This document shows, one piece after another, positions 52,936-64,000 of a DNA stretch of 64,000 nucleotides. The notes beneath the pieces are model-generated. The model ran no database searches. It saw only the letters and a list, made by a program, of their open reading frames with translations, and was not told the DNA's origin. The stretch comes from Phytophthora sp. 'mugwort' (taxonomy: Eukaryota > Oomycota > Peronosporomycetes > Peronosporales > Peronosporaceae). The number at the start of each line of letters is the position of its first letter. Within the stretch, counting starts at the first letter, position 1. Both the position numbers and the translations under genes were made by a program. Location: the NCBI GenBank assembly GCA_033558025.1, contig JAUCEF010000018.1, positions 3,224,001 to 3,288,000 on the forward strand, written 5' to 3'.

Positions 52936-53904
52936 ATGGGGCGGACGACATGGAACGTGTCCCAGATGCCGTCACAGGCCGGCAAGGTGGCTGTGGTCAC
53001 GGGAGCCAACTCGGGTATTGGCTTCTGTACATCTCTCGAGCTGGCCCGCAAGGGGGCGCACGTGGTGCTCGCGTGTCGTAGTGCTGCGCGCGCACAGAAG
53101 GCTGTGGACGCCATTCAGGCGGAGCTGGAACATGAGCCCGCGGCCGTGGAATTCCTGCTATTGGATCTGAGCGACCTTAACAGCGTTCGGACATTTGCGG
53201 AGACTTTCCAAGCCAAATTCGACCGGCTGGACCTGCTGGTGAACAATGGGGGCGTCATGGTGCCCCACCCGACACACACACCAGACGGGCTGGAGATGCA
53301 GTTTGCCGTGAATCACTTGGGTCATTTCTACTTGACGCACCTGCTTTTCGATCTCCTCAGAAACGGAGAGAAGGTTTCACGTATCGTAAACGTGAGCAGC
53401 ATATCACACAAGTGGGTGAAGATGGAGCTCAACACACTCGCAAGATCCAAACCCGGCAAGAAGGCGTACTCGAAAGAGTACGGCACGTCCAAGCTGGCTA
53501 ACCTGTTGTTTACGTACGAACTCGACCGGCGCATCGCAGCTGCGGGTTTGTCGGGCAAGGTTATCGTCGTGGCCGCACATCCAGGTATCACCACGTCGGA
53601 TATCGCGCCCAAAATGTTCGCGACGTACCTCCCGTCGTGGATCCTGGGCTTCGTGAACAAGTTGCTCAGTCTGCTTCATATCATGCAAGCTACTGAACGC
53701 GGTGCGCTCCCGTCTCTCTTCGCCGCGACTGACTCATCGGTGGAAAGTGGCGATTTCTTTGGCCCTGACGGATTTTTGGAAATTCGAGGCAAAAGTCCAG
53801 CCAAGGCCAAGGCTAGCGCTGGAAGTCAATCTGAACAAGATGGCGCTGCGCTTTGGACTCTAAGTGAAGACCTTGCGAATTGCACATTTAAAGTTATGAA
53901 ATAG
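52936..53904 (+). CDS. Short-chain dehydrogenase/reductase (retinol dehydrogenase/WWOX-like)
   Basis: I take the ATG at 52936, giving 322 residues; the frame is open further upstream, but without similarity. The Rossmann motif is VAVVTGANSGIGF, followed by the family's DLSDLNSVRTF, the structural NNGGV, the catalytic Ser in VNVSSISH and the catalytic Tyr-Lys in EYGTSKLANLL, then HPGIT. The arginine in ACRSAARA after the second strand suggests NADPH. Members oxidise or reduce retinoids, steroids or other lipophilic alcohols and ketones; the substrate here is not predictable. Single exon, complete. Confidence 0.88.
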   Translation: MGRTTWNVSQMPSQAGKVAVVTGANSGIGFCTSLELARKGAHVVLACRSAARAQKAVDAIQAELEHEPAAVEFLLLDLSDLNSVRTFAETFQAKFDRLDLLVNNGGVMVPHPTHTPDGLEMQFAVNHLGHFYLTHLLFDLLRNGEKVSRIVNVSSISHKWVKMELNTLARSKPGKKAYSKEYGTSKLANLLFTYELDRRIAAAGLSGKVIVVAAHPGITTSDIAPKMFATYLPSWILGFVNKLLSLLHIMQATERGALPSLFAATDSSVESGDFFGPDGFLEIRGKSPAKAKASAGSQSEQDGAALWTLSEDLANCTFKVMK

Positions 53905-54069
53905 ATATCTCAAGCGATGAAATAGAGGGACTGAGAGTCGAGTTAGAGTCGAAACAATGCAAGACTCAACGCTACGGTATCTATGAGGCAACAACTTCAA
54001 CTAGAGCACAAGTGATTGTATGGTTAGTTCCCTAACTTCGAGTCTGCCCTAGCTCTTCGTCTCTTGTGC

Positions 54070-55359
54070 CTAGTACTTCTGGCTGACCGCCATGTAGAAG
54101 AACGTCTCGGCGTCCGCCACCTCTTGCTCCAGGTCCTCGTCCCAGATCCAGTGCATCCGCTTCTGCAGGTTCTCCGCGATCTGCTTCACGTCGTCCTCGC
54201 AGCCGGGCAGCTCGAAGTCGTACAACTGGCCGGCCTCGTGGCTTGTGGTCACCACCTTCTGCGTGCGATACAGACGCACCTTCTCGAACGCCTGAAAGGC
54301 TGCCTTGAGGTCGGACGCGTGGTGCACGTCCGTCAGCAGCGATGACAATACGTAGGCGTCCTCGATGGCCATGGCCGCTCCCGACCCGTGGTGCGGTGTC
54401 GTGGCGTGGGCCGCATCGCCGATGACCAGCATGTTGCCGCGCGTGTAGGTGCGAGCGGGCAAGTGATGGAACAGCGCCCAGATGTCGGTGTTCTCCATCA
54501 TGGAGATGATGTCGCGGACGTGCTTGGAGAAGCCCTCGAAGTCCCTTGTGAGGTCCTTCTTTGTGGTGCTCACGACCCAATTCGGGTCCTTCCACTCGTC
54601 CGTACTGGCAAAGGCCACCACGTTCATGACGTTACCGTGCTGAATAGGGAACGTGAGCACGTGTCCGTGGTAACCAAAGTACATCTGGCTGTTGCGAGCC
54701 ATCTCATCACCCAGTAGAGCGGCCGCCTTGTCCATCGGGACCAATCCGCGGTAGACATACTTGCCAGAGAAGACAGCGTTGGCAGCCGGGTCATTCTCGC
54801 CCAGGATCACCTTGCGCGTTCGCGACTTGATGCCATCGCAACCGACCACGGCGCTGTGTACAGCCTCGGTGCCGTCAATGAATTTGAGCTTGACATTGCC
54901 GTCGGGGAGCGTCTCGATGTCTTGCAGGCGCTTGTTGAACTTGGTGACGCCCTCCGGAATGAGCTTGACCATCTCGTCGAGGAAGTGGGCGCGATGCACG
55001 TAGGCCGACCCTGTGGGCGTCTCGACGCTGGTAATGAGCTCACCAGCTCCCTCGTCGACGTCGTTGCCCTGGATGCCGACACCCTTGCGGAAGTCGAACC
55101 ACACGTTCTTCTTTGCTGTCGACAGGTTAAAGGTGCCGACGCGGTCGAAGACGCGCTTGACGTCCGGCGCCAGTAGTTCCATTGCCCGGGCGGCGTTGGC
55201 GGCAAGTGCGACGCCGGCACCGATTTCACCGAGTGCCGTGGCCGATTCGTACAGCGTAACGGGGACGCTGGCCCGCATCAGACCGACGGCAAGGGTGACA
55301 CCGGCAATTCCACCGCCGACGATGGCGATATCGTAGTCGCGGGATGAGTTCTGCACCAT
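54070..55359 (-). CDS. FAD-dependent aromatic monooxygenase (salicylate-hydroxylase-like)
   Basis: I take the ATG at 55359 (MVQNSSRDYD), giving 429 residues; the frame is open upstream to 55443. Motifs of class A flavin monooxygenases are present: dinucleotide-binding IAIVGGGIAGVTLAVGL, the DG motif (VVGCDGIKSRTRK), and the FAD/ribityl motif MLVIGDAAHATTPHHGSGAAMAIEDA. The enzyme would hydroxylate a small aromatic acid using NAD(P)H and O2. A salicylate-type enzyme could matter in a plant pathogen because salicylate is a plant defence hormone; that link is inference only. Single exon, complete. Confidence 0.88.
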   Translation of the reverse strand: MVQNSSRDYDIAIVGGGIAGVTLAVGLMRASVPVTLYESATALGEIGAGVALAANAARAMELLAPDVKRVFDRVGTFNLSTAKKNVWFDFRKGVGIQGNDVDEGAGELITSVETPTGSAYVHRAHFLDEMVKLIPEGVTKFNKRLQDIETLPDGNVKLKFIDGTEAVHSAVVGCDGIKSRTRKVILGENDPAANAVFSGKYVYRGLVPMDKAAALLGDEMARNSQMYFGYHGHVLTFPIQHGNVMNVVAFASTDEWKDPNWVVSTTKKDLTRDFEGFSKHVRDIISMMENTDIWALFHHLPARTYTRGNMLVIGDAAHATTPHHGSGAAMAIEDAYVLSSLLTDVHHASDLKAAFQAFEKVRLYRTQKVVTTSHEAGQLYDFELPGCEDDVKQIAENLQKRMHWIWDEDLEQEVADAETFFYMAVSQKY

Positions 55360-56355
55360 GGTATTGAAGAGTTTAGGAAGTGTCGTGGGGAGTCTTGTGT
55401 ACTTTTGGTGCAGGGGGAATGACTGGTTTATCTGCGGAACCAACGGTGCGAACCGATGTTTTGCTTGGAGACAGGCCTCTTAGACGACTCATCAGATCCT
55501 GCTGCACGTGCTTGCCAACTTCAGGCTTTGAGCAGTCGAGGCGGGATTGCCCGGCTCTGCGTATGATTGCGAAATGGCAGCGTGTTATGCGATGCTGGCC
55601 CAGCTTTGCTGGAGCCGTTTGAGCCTGGTTATGGAATCCATTATCTTGTGGATGGATTGATTCGGTATGGCACGAGCAAACCCACATCTTACTGCTGCTT
55701 GGATCAGCTACCCACCGAGAGGATGCTCGTTCCCATTTGCCGCAAATGTTGCGGGCCACGATCCAAATGAATGTCGCCGTGATCCCGGTGATCCAAGTTG
55801 CAGGGCGAGCCTGTCTCATGCAGCCGAGACTGACTGTGGTATGTCTTGCGCTTTGCAGTAGTACTGTCCCACAACGGTGCTGAGCATGTCATAACACGAA
55901 ATGAAAATATCATCACCGTAGGGAAAGCGTTATCAAGGCTGATTGAAGATTCTACAACATACCACCCCCTCGATCGTAATTACTAGACGAGTAATATTCT
56001 GTGCGAAAGCGGACAGATCTCTATGCCGTCAAAAGGAATTATGTAGGTTTTAAGGGCTAACTATAAAGATGTCACAATTGTACCGTAGCATCGACACCTG
56101 CTGCTTGCGACCTTGTTCCTAACCGGGAACGCATGCTGCAATTCGTGTATACCGCTCATTGATCTGCCCGGCAAACCAGTAGAATCTGCACGAATAAGAA
56201 GCTTGCCAAACCACTCTTGAGATCCATCTGACCATGCCCTCAGCATCTTGAGCGACCTGCGGCTTAATGCTCGTTGCTTCCCGAACTGCAACCGAGTCGC
56301 CGATGCCGCAAGTCCTCTTCCGTGAGTTCCTCTTCTGATCCACGAGTGTGGTTGC
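55360..56355. other. Intergenic region
   Basis: About 1 kb in which I see no gene or repeat that I can support. Confidence 0.4.
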
Positions 56356-56450
56356 TACCAGTATGTACAAGATAAACCATTGGTTATCATGATATCATGA
56401 TGATATAATAATAACATGATAACCAATGGTTTGTCTTGTTCATACTGGTA
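56356..56450. repeat. 95-bp foldback (hairpin) element
   Basis: Two arms of 36 bp (56356-56391 and 56415-56450) are inverted copies with only two mismatches, beginning TACCAGTATG and ending CATACTGGTA, with a 23-bp AT-rich loop. The outer TA on each side fits a Tc1/mariner-type target. This is a miniature inverted-repeat transposon. Confidence 0.8.
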
Positions 56451-57079
56451 CTGATCTAGGATAACAACAGTGATACATACCTAAAAAAAGTACATTAATA
56501 TATATAGTTGATTTCATACTTCATATTACATTACGTTCGCTGACAGCATAGCGTATTACTACTATTTAGGAGATCGTAAAAAACAAATAACTTGCTACTC
56601 AACAGTGGGGCAAAGTTGGGTTCTTGACGTCCAATGATAAGGTAAATGGTCAACTAGTGGCCGCTTCTCCAGCCCTTCATCCACCAAGGCGAGCCTCGGG
56701 AACCGGCGCAAACCAACTCAGAACAAATTTTGACAGTTTTGAAAAGCTCGATGTGTCGGCTGTTTTTATAGGTTAAGGACAATTGTTTATGTGTATATCA
56801 TCGAATAAAACCCACACAAAATGGCTACCGTCTTACTCCGACCCAAACGTCTAGGCGTTAGCTTCGAAGGAGTGCAAAAACGCATCAGTTCAGCAGACTC
56901 TCGATTTGAAAGCATAGCGAATAGAACACCTACCTTACCATGTGCTGTTGCTGCCATCTGCATTGGCTGTTTCCCCTCCACCCATCGTCGAGCTATCGTC
57001 GCAGCCAACCAGCTCTGCTTGGTGGTGGCTGCTAGTGGCACATTTCGCAATTACCCTGCGGTCACACAAGTCTCAGCAC
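56451..57079. other. Intergenic region upstream of the pogo element
   Basis: No supportable gene. The frames around 56821-57050 on both strands are low-quality and overlap one another. Confidence 0.35.
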
Positions 57080-58618
57080 TCAGCAATATCAGACGATAAG
57101 AAACGAGTCAGCTACAGCCTCGACTTCAAACGAGCTGTCGTCGGCGAGTACGAGAGGAATGTACCTGGGCGCGGATTTTATGCATTGACAAAGAAGCACA
57201 AGATTCCGTGTGCGTCCATCGTACGGGATTGGTACAAGAAGAAAGACGGACTGGACGCTGTCTCGAAGAATCGCCAGCTTTCACCCGCGTGGTGCGTGGA
57301 TTTCCTGTTTCAAGGCTTCTTCTGGCTGGCTGGCGAAGGTTAATAACCGGCTCAGTGCTGTATCGCGCCGCCACATAACCGCACGGACGCTTCCTGCAGA
57401 TGCAAAGGATGTATGCCTGAAATTCATCCACGACGCACAAAGTCTGACCGATGAGCACGAAGTCGAACCTTGCAGCATAATAAACATGGATCAAGTATCG
57501 AGATACTTCGAGACCGAACCCAACGCAACTATTCCACCTCGTGGCGCCAGGGAGGTGCTATTGCGGAAGGGGGGTAGCAGCCACAAGCGGTTCACTGCTA
57601 GCTTTGCGATCACCGGGGCCGGCGAGATCCTGAAGCCCCACGTGCTCTTTTCCAAGCTCAAAAACAAGCTAAAGCTTGGTGAGCTGGAGAAAACTGTTCT
57701 TGTGGACGTAAGTACTACTGGGATGTGGAACACAAGATACTGCTCGACCTTGCTGAAGCAGTTATTTGCAGTCGAATGCAAATTCGGTTCTATCGGCAAC
57801 CTGCTCTATACACTATTGATTCCTATGGATACCACGTCACACTTTCAACGGGCAGCTCCTGCAGTGTTACGATATTATTGTGCTGTTGGTTCCACCGAAT
57901 TTGACGATCCTGCTTCAGCCGCTGGACGTTGCGGTGAATCGAAGTTTTCAAGCTTTCTATAGCGACAAGTTCGACGACTACATAGGGAAGGCACTGAACG
58001 ATTCTGGACTGCAAACAAAGCGTGGCAATCCCAAGGTGCCCGGCTACAAAATGGTCTCGCGTGGGTTCTCGACTGGGTGGAGCTGCAGACGGTGGAGGCC
58101 ATCCAGAAAGCTTTTCGTGTTTGCGGTCTGGTTGCGCGACAGACATTCGGCGAGGAAGACCTGCATCCTCCGCTGCGGGAGCTACTAGACGCCAGCTTTG
58201 AACAAGACGAATGGTGGCAGAAATACCAGCATCTCATCGACAAAGACGAGGAGCGCGAGGAGCTGTGTGGTTACCCTCCTTTGTGGTACATTTCACACGA
58301 AATCAGCTTCAGCCTACTCGGTTGTCTTAGCACAGTCTTGCAGGAGCTATCACAGACTACACCACCGTTTTGACAGAGTACATGGCCGGCTTAGAAGAGC
58401 TGGATGGACCGCTTGGCGAAGAAAACTTGTCTGCAATTGTGGAGGGCACTACGTGTACAGGCGAATTGGAGATGCTCGCAGCTGCACGCCTGCACAGCGG
58501 CAACATCGAGGTGAAAACGCTGAACGACGACTGCAAAGTGATCGCTACTACATGTACCGGGTTCCAGAAGCCTCCCGAACAGTTTATCTTGCTCGACTTG
58601 GCCCGCTCTTCGCTCTAA
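57080..58618 (+). mobile_element. Pogo-like transposase remnant followed by an OTU-like segment
   Basis: The plus strand first encodes a pipsqueak/CENP-B-type helix-turn-helix (YSLDFKRAVVGEYERNVPG...KIPCASIVRDWYKKK). The DDE_1 domain follows: IINMDQVSRYF (first Asp), GSSHKRFTASFAITGAG, ILKPHVLFSK, STTGMWN and [18 protein letters not shown], with frameshifts near 57300, 57720, 57800 and 58060. Beyond a further break near 58310, codons to 58618 read [13 protein letters not shown]...GTTCTGELEMLAAARLHSGNIEV, which resembles the helix-strand part of OTU-family cysteine proteases (GGELELxALAxxxxxxIxV). Whether the two were one protein cannot be told from this copy. Confidence 0.65.
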
Positions 58619-59357
58619 ACGTTGAAGGGACTCTAGTATAAACGACTTTGGATCTTGGTCTTCCGGTTCTTCGGACTTTTATTCGTACACTTTAGTATGA
58701 CGCCTTGGCGCTGTTTTCGAACACTACACCCAGTGAGCGTTCTATTTTATTTCAACGCCTAGGCGTCTGGTACGGGGTAAGATGGTAGGTGCCAGTCAGA
58801 GGCCGATATTAAACTCACTTTCAGTATTGCTTTCTCAGACAACCCACACACCATCACAAGGGGTAGGTGCCTCGTCAAAATGCATTTCATTGAGGTCGAA
58901 ATACTTAGGCGGGTTACTAATTTAGGCCGGTCGAGACACTTTCGCAAAATGCTTTATTCTCAAGATGCACGCACTGTCAGTAAGTCGCTCCGGTTGGCGT
59001 GCGGGGCGGCGGCCCTCCAGACGTCCCAAGGCCGCCCCCGAGCGCTCCGGACACCTCGTACAGCTGCTTAAGCGTCCTGTCTTGTTCCTCCTGCATTCGT
59101 GTGCGCCGGAAGCCTCCTGTGATGTTGTACAATTCGGATGGGCGGCTTAAATGCTGCGCAAACTGTATCACTGAAAGCAGTCAGAGCACGCGCTTGTACT
59201 TCACCTCACGCCCGGGACGGTGGGTGACGCCGCGCCACCCGACAGTGCAACCAATAAGCGCATTTGTTTAGCTTATGTTTGTCCTCAACCTAATGGTGAC
59301 ATTCCTTTTTGCTGTCACACTACTGCAGATTCGACGATGTCCGCTGTCGCCAACGCA
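58619..59357. other. Intergenic region, partly GC-rich
   Basis: No supportable gene. A GC-rich stretch at about 58990-59060 gives open frames in several phases with no family resemblance. Confidence 0.35.
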
Positions 59358-60076
59358 TCAGGCAGAGCCGAGGTCGTTATCTTGCGTCGCGTGCTGGCCG
59401 TTGGACTTGTCGTTCATCTTTGTATTTCTTGGAGCACCCTTGTGTGTGAGCAGCCGCCCGCCAACTGTGACCCGCTTGCGCTTCTTGCTCGTGCTTTCGC
59501 GCGGCAGCTTCGACAAAATGAGGATTGATTCTTTAACAAGAGGTTGCATGTGCAGCCATGTCGCTAGTTGCATGTGCTGAGGGAATCCGTTGAGCGTGAA
59601 ATTGGCTAGAGCACGTTCATCTTCACCAGAGACAGCGAGAATAGCCGGCAGGCAGTAAAGCCTCGCTGCCTGTTGCGACCTACCTTGGATCCCCGCCAAG
59701 CAAGCCTTGCTAACGAGATGGCGTCTGCCTTGCTAATTGAATAACTGCCTTTGTCATCTTTTTCAACAAGGTCACCAATGAGCTTGCATATTCGGTCCGT
59801 TAGGGTGGCGAAAACAGCTACCTCCAAGGTCTGTAAGAGATGCGTGGCGTTGAGCGGTAGAAATACTGGCATGACCTCGAGATGTACCGCGGTCTTCGGT
59901 GCATAGTGGGAGCTACAGCCGTCAAGGATCAAGACGAGTGGTCGCTTGACAGTGAAACGCTGCCAGCAAAGAAGTGCAGCCACTCTTCAAATAATGCCGA
60001 GTTCGCGAAGCCCGATACAGACATCGTCATAGCTGCACCTGGCACCTCGTAGCCCTCGAGCACCAGCGACACTGTC
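59358..60076 (-). mobile_element. Second pogo-like transposase fragment, cut by the Copia insertion
   Basis: The minus strand encodes VLEGYEVPGAAMTMSVSGF up to base 60076 and, after one frame change, PLVLILDGCSSHYAPKTAVHL (second catalytic Asp) and LPLNATHLLQTLEVAVFATL, the DDE_1 core of pogo elements. A basic C-terminal tail follows (STSKKRKRVTVGGR). The upstream half, with the first Asp, should lie on the far side of the Copia element, outside this window. A change of the usual QPLD to QTLE removes the third acidic position's usual context. Confidence 0.65.
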
Positions 60077-60390
60077 TGTTAAAATGGCTCAACACTGTAG
60101 ACTCTCTCTACGTGTGTATTTATCCTTTACTCATAAATACGCTACTCTAGACGATGTGATCAGTCCGAGGCAAATTAGAAAATGAGCACGCCTTCGGACT
60201 GCGTCCGGGGCGGCATCGATTCCTTTGCCTTCAATCGTCATCGCACTATGTACCCAGATCACACCATCTGTGATCAGTTCTAAATGTCCTTTCGTACTTG
60301 ATGTCAATAGGTACATCAACTTTAAGAGGATTATATCATTTAGTTCTCTCTTAGGCATAGAGGCAATTCCTGTTGCCTCTCCGTTCAACA
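60077..60390 (-). repeat. 3' LTR of a Copia retrotransposon
   Basis: On the minus strand the segment begins TGTTGAACGG and ends TTTTAACA, so it has TG...CA ends with matching TGTT/AACA tips. Directly upstream on that strand is a purine-rich primer site, AGTGGGAG. The partner LTR lies outside the window, so the exact ends could not be compared; the outer edge may be at 60073. Confidence 0.55.
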
Positions 60391-63300
60391 CTCCCACTAA
60401 GTACTAGGGGACAATTTAAGATCTCGGACTCCTTGCTTCTCGCTTCGGATATGAACTGTTTGGTTGGCAGAGCTTTCGTGAGAATGTCTGCAGTCATCTT
60501 TGTGGTCGCACAATATGGTATTTTTAGGCGACCCATTTCAATGAGGTCCCTCGTGAATAGAAAAGAATCTCAATGTGCTTGTTTGCTTTATGATTTCCGG
60601 GATTTTTCACAATGCCGATGGCTGCGTTACTATCGCACCATACTTGAACTGGTACCCGTTGCTGAAACCCCATTTCGCTTAGTTGATGCCACAGCCACTC
60701 ACATTCCTTGGCGTCTACACTTAGTGCGATGAGTTCTGCTTCAGCAGTAGAGAGTGATCATTTTGTTTGCTACTGCACCATGACACAGTGGCCCCAACCA
60801 TCATAATTACGTAGCCGGTAACGGATTTACGTTCTTTAGGTAGACACGCGAAGCTCGCGTCAGTGTACACTTTATAAGTCACGTCACTCATTCACTCATT
60901 TTATCATCGTGTAACAGACCGTACGTCGACGTCCCTTTCAAGTATTTGAGGACTCGCCTAGCCGCATCCCTGCGTGCGGTTGTAGCAGGATAGAAACTTG
61001 CTAAGCTCTCGTACCGCGTTAGCAATGTCTGGTCGTGTTCCTCTAACAAGATATCGCAGTCACCCAACTATGCCTCTGTAGTCAAACGGCTGAGCAACAA
61101 TTTCCTCTGCGTTCCTTTTTGTCTTTGGCTCAAGTGTTAGGCCAGGAACCTGTGGTGTCATCACCGGAGAGCGATTTACCATGCTGTATTTGTGCTCAGT
61201 TCAATGTATTTGCGTTGTGAGATTGTCATCACCCGCTGCTCTCTTTTGCGAAGCACCTCATTATGAAAATATAGTTAATATCACCCAGGTCCTTCATTTT
61301 TAAATCGTTTTGACAATTCCACTTTTAACGTGATGATAAGTCTCATGTTTCTCGACATGATCGTTAGATCATCAACATATACCACGACTATAAACCATTC
61401 TTCTCCAACCATTTGCACGTAGATGCAATACTCCTTATGGTAACGTTCAAAACCCATTGAAGTCGAACAGTCTCTTGATATGATGTGTCTGTTGTTATAG
61501 ACATCCAGTAACCTGTATCCTTTGGTATCTCTGATATCCCGAGAAACCGGCATTTTTTAATTACTCTTGCTGATAGCTTCTTGGCTTTTCTCTAAGAGCT
61601 TCTGGGACATGTGCAAAGCACACAGAGCTCCATACCGGTAGTTTACTCACGTTTGGAGGGTGACATACACCGTTTCGTACGGCGTCTTATTTCCCAACGT
61701 CTCATAGGTGTACGATTCTGTACGTAGGTCATACATAACCACTTCTGGCCACCATCTGTGCGCCATAACAGCATATTGATGCACAACGAACCCTATCAGG
61801 CTTAATCTGATGGTCTCGCTCTGCGGCTCCATTTTCTTCTAGACTGTATGTATTAGATGTCTGAAAATTGTTACCCTTCTCTGTACAGAAGTTTTTAAAG
61901 GCGACGTTTACAAACTCGGTGCCTCGATCAGACCGGATTCGACGAATTGTGAATTTGCCTTCACGCTCAGTCGAAGTAGTAACTCTGTGACCTTCTCAAA
62001 TACCTCCTTTTTGTTGCGTAGTACGTATGTCTGCCACCACGAGGTGTTGGCGTCAATTATACTCAGGAAGTATTGAATCATACCTACACTCCCATATACC
62101 TCCATGGTTTTCAGGAGTTCGTTTGTGTCCATATGAATGGTACTGATGGGCAACATATTGCCTGAACCCTTAGCATTACGATAGGACATTCTCCGCTTTT
62201 TCATTTCCACAAGTTGTGCAAAAGAATGGAACCCTATCGTAACGCAAATGTCGATAACGTGGGCATCCTTCCACAATCATTTGACTCAACATTGCCATCA
62301 CTGTTTCTTTATTGTCTAACGGTTTGCAGGGCTGTGATTTGACAGCATTGCTCAACAGTTGTCTCTTTTTGACTGTTTTGTATTGTACGTGGTATGCCCC
62401 ATTAATTGCTCTAGCCACAAACGCTAACTCGCTGTCCAAGAATATTAATTTGAACTCACCAGTCGGTGATCCAATAATCTCGGACCCATTTCTCTGTAAC
62501 CAATATTGACTGCGAATGTTTGTCATTGCGTGTGGTACAAGTGTTATATTTTCAAAAAGGAATAGTCGTTTTCCTTGCGGACCATGCAAATACAGTTTCA
62601 CTGCGCCAATGCGTATATTTGAACGCTTAAACCCTTGTGCAAACGTAAACATGTATCCAGCGTCGGGTCGGTTTTCGACGAATGTCGACTCTTCGCAGGT
62701 TAGGCCGAATCCGCACCCTGAGTCCAGCACCCACGAGCCTTTGGTTAAACATGTTTTCGCATCAAACAAGTAAGGATACAATGACCATACCTTGTCTTCC
62801 AGGTTCATCTTCTGAAGACTAATCTCTCCTGCAATCAGCTATTCTCTCGGAGAGGTTGACGCTTCTTCGGTATCCATTCCAGTCACTAGCCCTCCGTTGA
62901 CGCCAATGTCAAACACGGAGCCCATTGGCTCGTCTGTTCTTGCGCGTTGAGCAAAACCAAGTCGCTTCTTGGAGTTAAAGGGAGCTCCATTCCGTTGGGC
63001 GGACTGACCGAAGGTGTTGAACTGGTAGACACGACCTTGCATGCATCAACGCACACGTCTAGGGGAAGACAGTCCTGAGTTGGCACAATCTTCCGCTCCT
63101 TTTCCGTCCCCTTGGCTTTCGCGCGGTACTTTCCCTTGCCAGTCATCTTTGGCGTTGGTTCAGCGTCACCTCGCGCCTTCTTTACGGCACGTGAGTTCGA
63201 CCATATGTTGCGTCGGAAAACCTTCTTGTCGACATCTTGCTTGCGCTTACTGCACTGGTGCTTGAGATGCGGTCCACCGCTGATATCATTGTGGACGCCC

Positions 63301-64000
63301 GCCCAATAGTAGCACGACATTGCACCAAGCTTCTGGTGCAAATCTTGTGTCGGATGGGAAGTGGCCTTCTTTTTCCTAGGGCCGATCCAGTGGCTTTGAC
63401 AGACTTGATCGTCTTTGCTTCAACGTGGTTCACGGATGCACCATTGCCCCAAATCTTGATTTCGGCCTTGCTCATGCTCCCAAGATTGCGCAAAGTTTGG
63501 ACACGGTGAACTCTTCTAGCGTAAACGCGACAGCCGATCCCCAGGGGTGTCCGGGCAGGACCGCCAGAATCTTGATCAGCATCATCTGCTGCGAAATCAA
63601 ACCAACTTTCAGCGCCTTGGCGCTGTTCCGATTTGCCTGGTCTCTTGCGGCCTTGAGTTGTTGGAACAGGTGTGAAACGTTTCTAAAATCAGAGGCTGCA
63701 ATAGCTTCGTAGCGCTGCACCAGAACTACCACTCCAAACGCGGTGTTGAGGCCATAGAGTTTCTCAATCGCACGCCAAATCTCGTGCACCGGTCGTTGTA
63801 TCAACCTCTCGTCCGCAAAACCCGCCGTAAGGGTTAGGTTCAAAAGCTCCTTGATGTATGGCTGCCTGACGAAAGCTTTTTGCAGCTCGTACGCGTCCTT
63901 TTCTTCATCCGTAGCCGTAGCCCTGGTTCTTCGAGGACTGGTTCTCTCACGAGCGCATCTTCGTAGCGAGCAAATGGTACGCGACGTTTCGCTTAAGCTC
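60391..64000 (-). mobile_element. Ty1/Copia retrotransposon, degenerate, runs off the right edge
   Basis: Reading the minus strand from the right edge, the order is: a gag region (63843-63472, IWRAIEKLYGL...FQQLKAARDQANRNS), a zinc-knuckle-like segment with a missing cysteine (CYYWAG...HLKHQCSK), a protease region with VLDSGCGFGLTC, an integrase with FCTTCGNEK, SRIRSDRGTEFVNV and EENGAAERDH, a reverse transcriptase with VVVYVDDLTIMS, and an RNase H with SLSTAEAELIALSVDAKECEWL. Gag-protease-integrase-RT order is that of Copia. Many stops and shifts make it dead. The 5' LTR is beyond the window. Confidence 0.85.

Noticed and set aside
54032..54595. A 187-codon minus-strand frame rich in Arg, Gly and His
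   Set aside because: It is a shadow of the FAD monooxygenase in another frame; GC-rich codons keep it open by chance.
1..64000. CRISPR arrays, rRNA or tRNA genes
   Set aside because: None seen; the window is eukaryotic nuclear DNA without such repeats or recognisable RNA genes.

Overview
The window is nuclear DNA of a plant-pathogenic oomycete, most likely a Phytophthora or close relative. The evidence is a Crinkler-type effector gene, short (60-150 bp) GT-AG introns in compact, often divergent gene pairs, a START-family gene remnant of oomycete type, and a typical oomycete transposon load (Maverick/Polinton, plant-type mariner, pogo, Copia).

Bases 216-19030 form one Maverick/Polinton element (an integrated virus-like DNA transposon). 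It has terminal inverted repeats of about 165-179 bp beginning AGTAGTATATACTGG and a perfect 6-bp target duplication, GTGCTA, on both sides. It carries the morphogenesis set (double jelly-roll major capsid protein, penton-like minor capsid protein, adenain-like protease, FtsK/HerA packaging ATPase, basic virion protein), a protein-primed family B DNA polymerase with an embedded HNH-like zinc module, an integrase with a C-terminal chromodomain, a GIY-YIG endonuclease, a fibre-like protein ending in an S74 intramolecular chaperone domain, and several small genes. Most large genes carry frameshifts or stops, so this copy is decaying. Many element genes share a TATATAG-like motif just before their start codon. 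At the right end, inside the inverted repeat, sits a frameshifted Crinkler effector gene with an HNH-nuclease-like C-terminal domain. A host effector gene is thus carried as cargo of a virus-like element.

Bases 19037-22500 are gene-poor, with a short secreted-protein gene and repeats. Bases 22500-49216 are a dense conserved gene block: a 1962-aa TPR protein, a gamma-SNAP-like protein with an N-terminal membrane region, exosome subunit RRP46 (with an AT-AC, U12-type intron), a mitochondrial-type aldehyde dehydrogenase, BRICK1 of the SCAR/WAVE complex (with a 5-nt first coding exon), an LRR protein, NF-YA, an mRNA guanylyltransferase joined to a CCCH zinc finger, an outer-dynein-arm-docking-like coiled-coil protein, a protein with a SUMO-interaction-like motif, a WD40 protein and an EEPD1-like HhH-nuclease. 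For the eight multi-exon genes with full models, the spliced lengths are multiples of three and end at a stop, so base calling here looks good and the breaks inside the Polinton are probably real.

Bases 49400-64000 are a second repeat-rich stretch: a small inverted-repeat transposon, a plant-type mariner remnant, a START-like pseudogene, two intact enzyme genes (a short-chain dehydrogenase and an FAD monooxygenase), a 95-bp foldback element, a pogo-like transposase followed by an OTU-like segment, and a second pogo fragment split by a Copia retrotransposon that runs off the right edge.
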